Of a DNA stretch of 64,000 nt, positions 57,230-64,000 are shown in pieces. This DNA comes from Leguminivora glycinivorella. Taxonomy: Eukaryota; Arthropoda; Insecta; Lepidoptera; Tortricidae. Below the pieces are notes generated by a model. The model saw only the letters and a list, made by a program, of their open reading frames with translations. It made no database searches and was not told the origin of the DNA. Numbering within the stretch: the first letter of the stretch is position 1; each line of letters starts with the position of its first letter. The stretch is from NCBI RefSeq assembly GCF_023078275.1, contig NC_062971.1:8556001-8620000 (forward strand), read 5' to 3'. Both the position numbers and the translations under genes were made by a program.

Positions 57230-57620
57230 ACTGATAAAGGCTTTCTTTGCTATTCGAAAACAGATAGCAAAATTGCATTTTATCCACAAGAGTGCAATGT
57301 AATTTCATACAAATTTTAACTTGATGTCTAAAGCTGGGTATTGGAATTCACGTATAAATAATGATTTTGAATCATAAACGTTAAATAAATTGAAGTATTT
57401 TATTTATTTTCATGTTTTACAGTTCATATTTTCATAGTGTTGGTGTGGTGAAAAATTTTGTGTTTCACTCGGTGGCAAAGTTTGTTTAACCTTCGTGCCT
57501 TGATACCCTCGCAACGCTCAAGATTCCACTTTTTGAACCACTCGCTACGCTCGCGGTTCAATATTGGAATCTTTCGCTTGCTCGGGTATCAATATTGGCA
57601 CGTGCGGTTAAGGCCATGCA
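57230..57620 (+). repeat. Dispersed MITE-like repeat
   Basis: TTGCATTTTATCCACAAGAG, then GAACCACTCGCTACGCTCGC and GCTTGCTCGGGTATCAATAT. It is the longest copy of the family also seen at 45390 and, more distantly, at 14600 and 47680. Confidence 0.5.
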
Positions 57621-57624
57621 TCGA

Positions 57625-58680
57625 TAAATATTAGGATTTTAGATTCACTGGTGTGCTTAGCCCCGGAAACCTAGAGATCTGATTTTTGGATATGTATATC
57701 TTGACTATATGATTGAAATTTTTGTACAAGTCGAAACACGAAAGCTTACAATTTTCTCGATAGAAATCTAACCCAAAGAGAGGTCTTAATTTTTCGTTTA
57801 ACTAACATTGTGAGAAAAATATGCAACTTTAATCAGCCTAACCTACTTTAAAGTGAAGGTTTCCAAATTATCTAGTCTCTCATAGAAGGAAATATTTTTT
57901 ATTATCGTATATACAAAGATTTATCATCATTTACGATATCATGAATTCAACAGAAAACGGCCATTTTATGCGGTTTCGTTTCTCTTTCTTTCATACGTCA
58001 ATAGTATACTCGCGTCCTTTTTGTCAAAAATGTCAGACGGCCGGCAGGCCCTGAGGAGGCAAGACCTATGTCAAATCGCGCAGCGTTTTTGACAATTTAT
58101 TATTACGAAAATTTGGACGTAGTTTAGCGAAAAGGATTTATCTCCATAAAATTGCCATTGAAATGAATGACTATTGTTATTGTCAGAAAGTTTAAATTCT
58201 ATTGGCAATGTTTGTGGGTTAGATCCTTTTCCATAAACTACGTTCATTTTGTATATTTATTATATATACGCATGTGTGCGTATTACCAAAGCTACGTCAA
58301 ACTCTATACTATTTGAGTTACAAGATGCTATGAAATTTCGACAGGAACGATAATGGTGTCCGTGGCCCTGTGGTACCAGCCATCAGCTAAATATGCTAAC
58401 TTCTAGGTGATTTTTTTCCATTTTATTTCGAAATTTCTACTTTTTGTTTTTTTTTTCTTTCTTATTATACCAAATAAATTATAAAATAAAGAAATTAATA
58501 TTAATTCATCTTCAAAAGAAGAAAACCTTTTCTGAGGGAGCCTAACCTAATGTATACAATGTTATTTTGTGTGTTGTACATAATTTACACAATTATAAGT
58601 GAAATAAAAAAAACAAAAATAAAAAAAAACATTCATTTAGATATAAGAATAGATATTGCAATAAAAAAAATTACAATGTT
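57625..58680. other. Non-coding stretch
   Basis: AT-rich with homopolymer runs at 58440-58470 and 58605-58630. No gene recognised. Confidence 0.3.
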
Positions 58681-58689
58681 TAAGTTGGT

Positions 58690-58850
58690 TGGCCACGCAA
58701 CGGGATTTGAACCCACAACTCTGGAGTGAAATCCTTGTACATATTGGATTGGACTGGCCCTGCCGGCCTGCTAAAGCTGATGTCCCTTGTTCGAATCCCG
58801 CCAAGGGTATTTATTAGTGTGAGGAGTACTTACAGATATTTATTTGACTC
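58690..58850 (+). repeat. SINE fragment and a second tRNA-like segment, head to head
   Basis: Bases about 58752-58850 are a plus-strand partial copy of the SINE at 31649 (CTGGCCCTGCCGGCCTGC, box B TGTTCGAATCCCG, GGGTATTTATTAGTGTGAGG). Directly left, on the minus strand, is another tRNA-like segment (GGGTTCAAATCCCGTTGCG). Confidence 0.6.
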
Positions 58851-58854
58851 ATTT

Positions 58855-59770
58855 TCTCATTTCATCATCTCCAAGGCCATTTACATAAACGACTCATGGT
58901 TTTATACGTACTGATAAGTTGGATGTGTTTCAGTACAATTTTAAAATGTTAAATCTGCCGTTTCGGCTTGGCTATTAAAACATAAGTAATTATGTCGTTC
59001 TCTGCTATAATTCTTTGATATTTTCTACTTAGTACGTACTTCGCTATCAAACAACCTGTATGGTCTGTGCAGTGATCTTTCTGTTCTGCGGTTGTCTGTG
59101 ATTAAAACTCGTTGACGTTGGTATGTCAAAATATTTTCTGTAGCTTATGCTAAAAATACAAAAGATACAAAAACAATGGTATAAGAAAGGGAAAAGACAG
59201 ACTCCAGGTACATGGTTATTTTTTAAATACATCCAGCAGCGGGGCAGGCAGGGCCCAAGGTGACCGACCTACGCGCCGTGTACAGGAGTACCGCCTTCTG
59301 CATCTCACCCCTAGCGAGTGTCGCTCACTTTTGCCTATGAGATCGTTCGCCGAAACGACGATGATCGTCGAATCAACCAAGTATCTCGTCCATTTTCGAG
59401 AACTGGCGCAGGTAAGTAGTAAGTACCTACTTGTAGTACGGTACTTCGCGATCCACAAGATTGTATGGAAAATACTAACTGCTGGTGAATTATCCTAGTT
59501 ATGAGGTCATGTCTGTGCAATGTGCCCGAGTGACTCACCGGGATAGTGTTCGACAAATGTTATTATTATTGTTTATATATAGCTAAACTCAAGCTTAATC
59601 CAGAACTGTAAAATAAACCTAAGAATTGGCTTTCTCTTTTTTAGGGTTTCATACCAAACATAGGCACAAAAGGAACCTTTCTGGTGCGGTTCGGCCCGTC
59701 TATTTTCTGCGTGTTCGGCAAAATACTCGATGACTCTATGTCTCTTACTTACGATGACTTATAGTTTCTC
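58855..59770. other. Non-coding stretch
   Basis: Minus-strand frames at 59216-59556 show no recognisable domain. Confidence 0.3.
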
Positions 59771-59775
59771 TTAGT

Positions 59776-59922
59776 AGTGCGTTTTCACATCATCCGTTCC
59801 GATATCGGATGTCGGACCCATCCCATGTCCCGTATATTTACGCCATCATCTTTGATTTTTTTATTTTGAAATCTTTCCTACATCCGATATCGGATCGGAT
59901 AATGTAAAAACGCACTTACACA
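59776..59922. mobile_element. MITE with CGATATCGGATGTCGG ends, copy 2
   Basis: Same family as 46797-46924. GTGCGTTTTCACATCATCC at the left and GGATAATGTAAAAACGCAC at the right are near-complements. Confidence 0.75.
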
Positions 59923-60119
59923 CTACTTTACTTTTTAAGTAAGTAAATAAGTTAATCTTCTTTATTGCCCTACAAAGATAACAGGTTTACAAATTTAATA
60001 ACAGAATTACATTGAAAATAAAGGCAGCAACAGGCGGTCTTATCGATGTATGCGATTACTACCAGAATTCCTTATTAGGGTAGCACGAAATAAAGCATAG
60101 TTTTGGTATTTCCGATGAA

Positions 60120-60260
60120 CTACAGTATGGATTCTTCAAAAAAGGAGTGTACTTAGTTTCTAATGGGTCGGCAACGCGCATGTGACACCCCTTGAGTTGC
60201 AGGTGTCCAAAGTTTCCGGTGACCTCTTTTCCTCTTACCTGCCGCCGACGTGGTATAAAA
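60120..60260 (-). repeat. Dispersed repeat, minus copy of the family at 63190
   Basis: On the minus strand, CACCTGCAACTCAAGGGGTG then TCACATGCGCGTTGCCGACC matches 63253-63290. The family also has a short piece at 45718-45765 (CTGCCTGATGGTAAGCGCCG). Confidence 0.5.
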
Positions 60261-60309
60261 AAAATTGTAAAAGGTAATTTAAATAATATAAGGTACCTAG
60301 TTTTAATTA

Positions 60310-60970
60310 TCAATTTTAAAAACTTGTGTTTTTAACCAACTTCCAAATTTCGAGGAGGTTATCATTTATCAATTCGTGTGTAATGTTTGATGTTTGTTAC
60401 TAAGTAGACAGGTTTCGATTTTTTTTAGTGTATGTACATATTATTGAAAGCCAGTTCTGATAATTGGATTCTGGAGAAATCGAGAAAACTCCTAAAGTCT
60501 GAAAGGCGCATAATATATAGTGATTTTTGTGTTTTATTAGAACATCATGCATTTCCATTCAAAACAGTCACATATGGTGAAGTGGAACAGTTTATGATGA
60601 TCAGAGCGGAACTCTTCAACGACGAATTTAACGAGTTAAGTTTTTTAAGCACTTTGAGGTTTCAAGTCAGATTTCGATCATGCTGGAGTTTTGGTGATCT
60701 CCTTTGGATACCAATCCATGAAAGATCAAGGGAACTTCTCAAATTTGAACGGCACACTTGTAGTGACTTTTGTATTATCACCAAAGTCTCTCTAATGTTT
60801 TGGATTATGAATAAGGACAAGGACTTACATTTGACGAAGTGGAACTGATGATGATCAGAACGGAACTCCTCAAAAACGCATAGCTCGTGTTAAGAGATTG
60901 ATGAAAGAACTGCTGATGATGATCCGATTAGGAGCCCTTCAGTGACACATAGCTCATGTTAGGGATTTGC
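60310..60970 (+). repeat. Dispersed repeat containing one diverged copy of the 121-bp unit
   Basis: It starts TAACCAACTTCCAAATTTCG. The segment CCAGTTCTGATAATTGGATT to GGAACTCTTCAACGACG aligns with 42233-42400, and GTGGAACTGATGATGATCAG recurs later. It shows the ancestral setting of the tandem array at 42.3 kb. The 138-codon frame here is part of the repeat. Confidence 0.55.
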
Positions 60971-60994
60971 TCATTTATGCGTTTGTGTGTATGT

Positions 60995-61245
60995 AAATAA
61001 ATAAATAAATAATAAATATTGGGGGATACCTTACACAGATCAACCTGGCCCCAAACTAAGCAAAGCTTGTACTATGGGTGCTAGGCGACGACGATATACT
61101 TAATTATATAAATATATACATAGAAAACATCCATGACTCAGGAACAAATATCTGTGTTCATTACACAAATAAATGCCCTTATCGGGATTCGAACCCGGGA
61201 CCGCGGCGTAGCAGGGTCACTACGCGCTAGGCCAGACCGGTCGTC
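60995..61245 (-). mobile_element. tRNA-derived SINE, second minus-strand copy
   Basis: The minus strand starts GACGACCGGTCTGGCCTAGC with box B GGTTCGAATCC. The 3' tail is an AAATA-rich run (60995-61018). The head and middle are nearly identical to 27663-27911, while the 3' third differs (CACCCATAGTACAAGC). Confidence 0.85.
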
Positions 61246-61249
61246 ATCA

Positions 61250-61820
61250 TTTCATGTGTCTCTAAACATTAAAGTTTATTATTTCTTCAGTATCGATCGC
61301 AGTCGCATGTGCGTTTCGTGTATGAGGTGCCTGGCTCGCTTTTATGTAGTGTTATATAAATCCGGATTTGTGGCTAGGCCCGTGTTATCAAGGTCCGGGT
61401 ACCCAAGTTTAATATGTCCGGATTCACGGATTCTAAGTACAGTCCAGTTTGCTTTCTACGTACAGTAGAATGGATGCGTTTTTAATTTTATAACAGTGAG
61501 GAATGTAAATCATTCTGTAAAGGACGGGTTCGGTACCTCGGCAACTTAGCACTGCCGGGACTACACGAATACACAAGCAGACATTTAGAACGGGTACCTT
61601 TTTCTTTTGACAGAGAACAGGTCTTGGTAATCATAACTATCTAGGAGGCAAACGTTAATTAGTTTTCTTACTTTCATTTGAAAATCCGGTAAATTTTTTT
61701 TGCAAGGTTCAGGTGTTCCGAAATAGAATATTCATTTATTTTCGAACAATACTATAAGGCCCAGAAACTTCAAGGTACTACGTCTTTTAATATACACATA
61801 GTTTTAAGTAGAGAAGTTGA
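61250..61820. other. Non-coding stretch
   Basis: No gene or repeat recognised. Confidence 0.3.
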
Positions 61821-61828
61821 GTAGTTTT

Positions 61829-61897
61829 ATGTGCTCTGCCTACCCCTTCATGGGATACAGGCGTGATTGTATGTATGTTGTGTGTATGTATGTATAG
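61829..61897 (+). repeat. Copy of the (ATGT)n-tailed repeat, 3' end
   Basis: TGTGCTCTGCCTACCCCTTC, then GGGATACAGGCGTGATTGTA and ATGT units, as at 3088-3139. Confidence 0.65.
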
Positions 61898-61899
61898 TT

Positions 61900-63185
61900 T
61901 TAAGTTTATAGTTTTAAGCACAATGTTAAAAGCATGGAGTAGAAGAAGCTCATGTGTTAAAGAATGGTACTTATGTGGTAGCTTTTACATGTGATTAGAA
62001 GACTGTAATCAGGTCCGACTAAACAGGTTCGTCCTTGCCACTAAAAAGCGCCGTGATGTCATCGGATAGTGACGGATGAGAGAGTGTTTAGAAAAATGCA
62101 ATAAAAAGTGTAGAGACTCGAATATCGACCTGTGGTATACTGACGTATGTGATATCTGCTGATTCCCGAACCGTTACCACTTTTTATTTATTTGTTAGGT
62201 AGATAAGCGACCAATTATATATACCTACTCCATTTTTTTCTATATAGAGGTATATAGAAATAGGAATCGAAGATGGTATGGAAAATATCCTTGTACTGCA
62301 TTAACCGTCATCTTCATAACTAAAACATAAATCATGTCTGTAAAAGTAAGTAAGTAAGTACAAGGAATCTCTGGGCAACTTGCCCGGTAAAAAACCAAAA
62401 AGCTATTTATTCTATAGTGCGTTTTTAAATAGTTAAGAGACAAATATTTACATGTTAATAAATATTTTTAAGAAATTTCACAAACAACGAATGGGTTTGT
62501 TTCTACAGGACGACGTGTAACCATCATCATTTCTTAGCATAAGGAGTATACGATAAGGCATAACATCGCTTCTGGTATTTGATAGGTACTAGTACTACTT
62601 AGAAGGATTGATCATTACTAATATGTAGTAGACTGGACTGGTATGGTGAAGTTAGAGAGTTACTTCAGATAATATATAAAGAAGGTCCTCTTCGATAGTA
62701 CTAGGAAACCCTAGGCTTGGTCCATTCCTTGGCCAAAGAATTTAGCGAGTAATATTGATGTAATAGGCATAGTTGACTAATTACTCGTACTTCCCGTGGG
62801 AATTCATTTTGGTGGATTATTTGGTTATTTTTAAGTTAGTCTATATTTACTGTGTACCTAAGTTTTTATTTCAGATACCATCAGTTAAAGGATTTTATAC
62901 AAATAATGCATAATATTTATTAGTTCATTATATCCAGTACACGACATGCTAAACAAGCATAAGGTACAAAGTAAGCGTAGGTATATACCTAAGTCTGTAT
63001 TATGATAAACTTTTATTTCATATATTAATTTCCACTGATTTTTAGCCACTATTTATAAAACTGAACAGTGTAGTTCCTCTAGGTTATGATACACATCTCA
63101 CAATATAAAAAAAAACTAAACAAAATTTGTACCTTGGTTATCAATTTAACTAAATAATTTAGGTTTTTTTTATTTATTTTTTTTA
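61900..63185. other. Non-coding stretch
   Basis: A short (AAGT)n run lies at 62345-62361. No gene recognised. Confidence 0.3.
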
Positions 63186-63189
63186 TAAT

Positions 63190-63330
63190 ATGTCGGTGGC
63201 AAACAAGCATACGATCCGCCTGATGGAAAGCGGTTACCGTAACCTATGGACGCCTGCAACTCAAAGAGTGTCACATGCGCGTTGCCACCCCATTACAAAC
63301 TTGTACACTCCCCTAAATCATACTATACTA
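63190..63330 (+). repeat. Dispersed lepidopteran repeat (GGTGGCAAACAAGCATACG)
   Basis: TCGGTGGCAAACAAGCATAC, then CCGCCTGATGGAAAGCGG and CACATGCGCGTTGCCACCC. It is a common lepidopteran interspersed repeat also seen, inverted, at 60120-60260. Confidence 0.55.
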
Positions 63331-63334
63331 AAGA

Positions 63335-63565
63335 TTAAAAAATAACTTTGCTAAAAAAACCTTAGTTAACGTTCTATATTTCAAAAACTTTAGTTTTGTT
63401 TTATATTAGTACATCAGTTTTATTCTAAATATGATGGTTTTGTTAGGTTGTTTTTACAGCTTCAGGTTTTTTACTGATCTATCACATAAAACTTGTCAGT
63501 AAATAAGTTCGAATTTTGTACTTTTTTAATGAATTGTGCAATAAAGTTTACATAAAATAATATTT
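63335..63565. other. Non-coding stretch
   Basis: No gene or repeat recognised. Confidence 0.3.
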
Positions 63566-63569
63566 ACAA

Positions 63570-63690
63570 ATATACATACAATCAGCCTGTATCCAATAAA
63601 GAGGTAGGCAGAGCGCATGAAACTACTCATGTTTCTATGCCAGACTTGGCAAATAAGGGGTTGAAAGGAAACTAAACTCTGACAAAATGT
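63570..63690 (-). repeat. Inverted copy of the (ATGT)n-tailed repeat
   Basis: ACATACAATCAGCCTGTATC to CAAATAAGGGGTTGAAAGGA is the complement of the core at about 3015-3110. Confidence 0.65.
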
Positions 63691-63694
63691 AAAA

Positions 63695-64000
63695 TAAAAT
63701 AATCATCAGTTGATTTACCTTGTACGTTAGTTTGAGCTAGCCAGTGCGTTTATGTTTAATTTACAGTTTTAAATTAGTCTTGACTAAACTGAGCTTGGCT
63801 TAAAATAATAAATAAAATTAATACCTTTCTGATGGATTGGACTTTGACTAAGGGGATTCTAATGTCAGCAGAGATAGGTACTCTATACGTACTAGATAGG
63901 TACTACCTAGCTGTGAAAATTGATGAAGATAATATGTTAATGACTAAGGATCTGTCTACAGCTTCAACTACGGACAGTTTTTGAGTAAAAGGGTTCCTAA
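63695..64000. other. Non-coding right edge
   Basis: No gene or repeat recognised. Confidence 0.3.

Noticed and set aside
60432..60848. 138-codon plus-strand frame
   Set aside because: It coincides with a dispersed repeat related to the 121-bp array; the related units are not in a conserved frame.

Overview
The window is nuclear DNA of a moth or butterfly (Lepidoptera). It is intron-containing, AT-rich and dominated by transposable-element debris. The strongest evidence for the host is the one clear cellular gene. It lies at the left edge on the minus strand and encodes a seven-transmembrane gustatory receptor of the Gr43a-like (fructose receptor) lineage. Four coding exons are visible (237-1891) and the last exon or exons lie beyond base 1. 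The repeats agree with this: tRNA-derived SINEs, Helitron-like ends, RTE-type LINE tails, a mariner element and many hairpin MITEs are all of kinds familiar from lepidopteran genomes. Species cannot be fixed from sequence alone.

Layout. 1-2.0 kb: receptor gene. 2.9-5.2 kb: dispersed repeats, with a 5'-truncated RTE LINE inserted in a Helitron-like element. 5.2-14.9 kb: MITEs, several copies of a ~0.9-kb repeat (5' end GGTTCCGTACC), a LINE C-terminal fragment and one possible THAP-type first exon next to CpG-rich DNA. 15.1-26.5 kb: the least explained region. Three pairs of inverted matches are nested one inside another around a non-coding core. The region holds a 22-bp minisatellite with dyad symmetry and a dense array of about 20 copies of a 12-mer (GTCGTTCACCTG and its complement). 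26.6-37 kb: SINEs, a frameshifted mariner inserted inside a SINE, and microsatellite-bearing repeats. 37-41 kb: MITE-like elements, a second motif array (TCGGTAATAG) and a tandemly duplicated Helitron-like unit. 41-47.9 kb: a SINE with an 18-bp target duplication, a 121-bp tandem repeat, transposase and LINE tails. 49-57.2 kb: tRNA-like repeats, GC-rich palindromes and a 3.4-kb element with ~0.86-kb terminal inverted repeats. 57.2-64 kb: further SINEs and MITEs.

Apart from the receptor, no intact protein-coding gene is supported. Most open frames here are accidental products of tandem repeats or palindromes. The biology worth following is structural: the large inverted structures, the short-motif arrays and the clean nested insertions that give a relative order of transposition events. 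Family labels for repeats come from recognised motifs, not from a database search.
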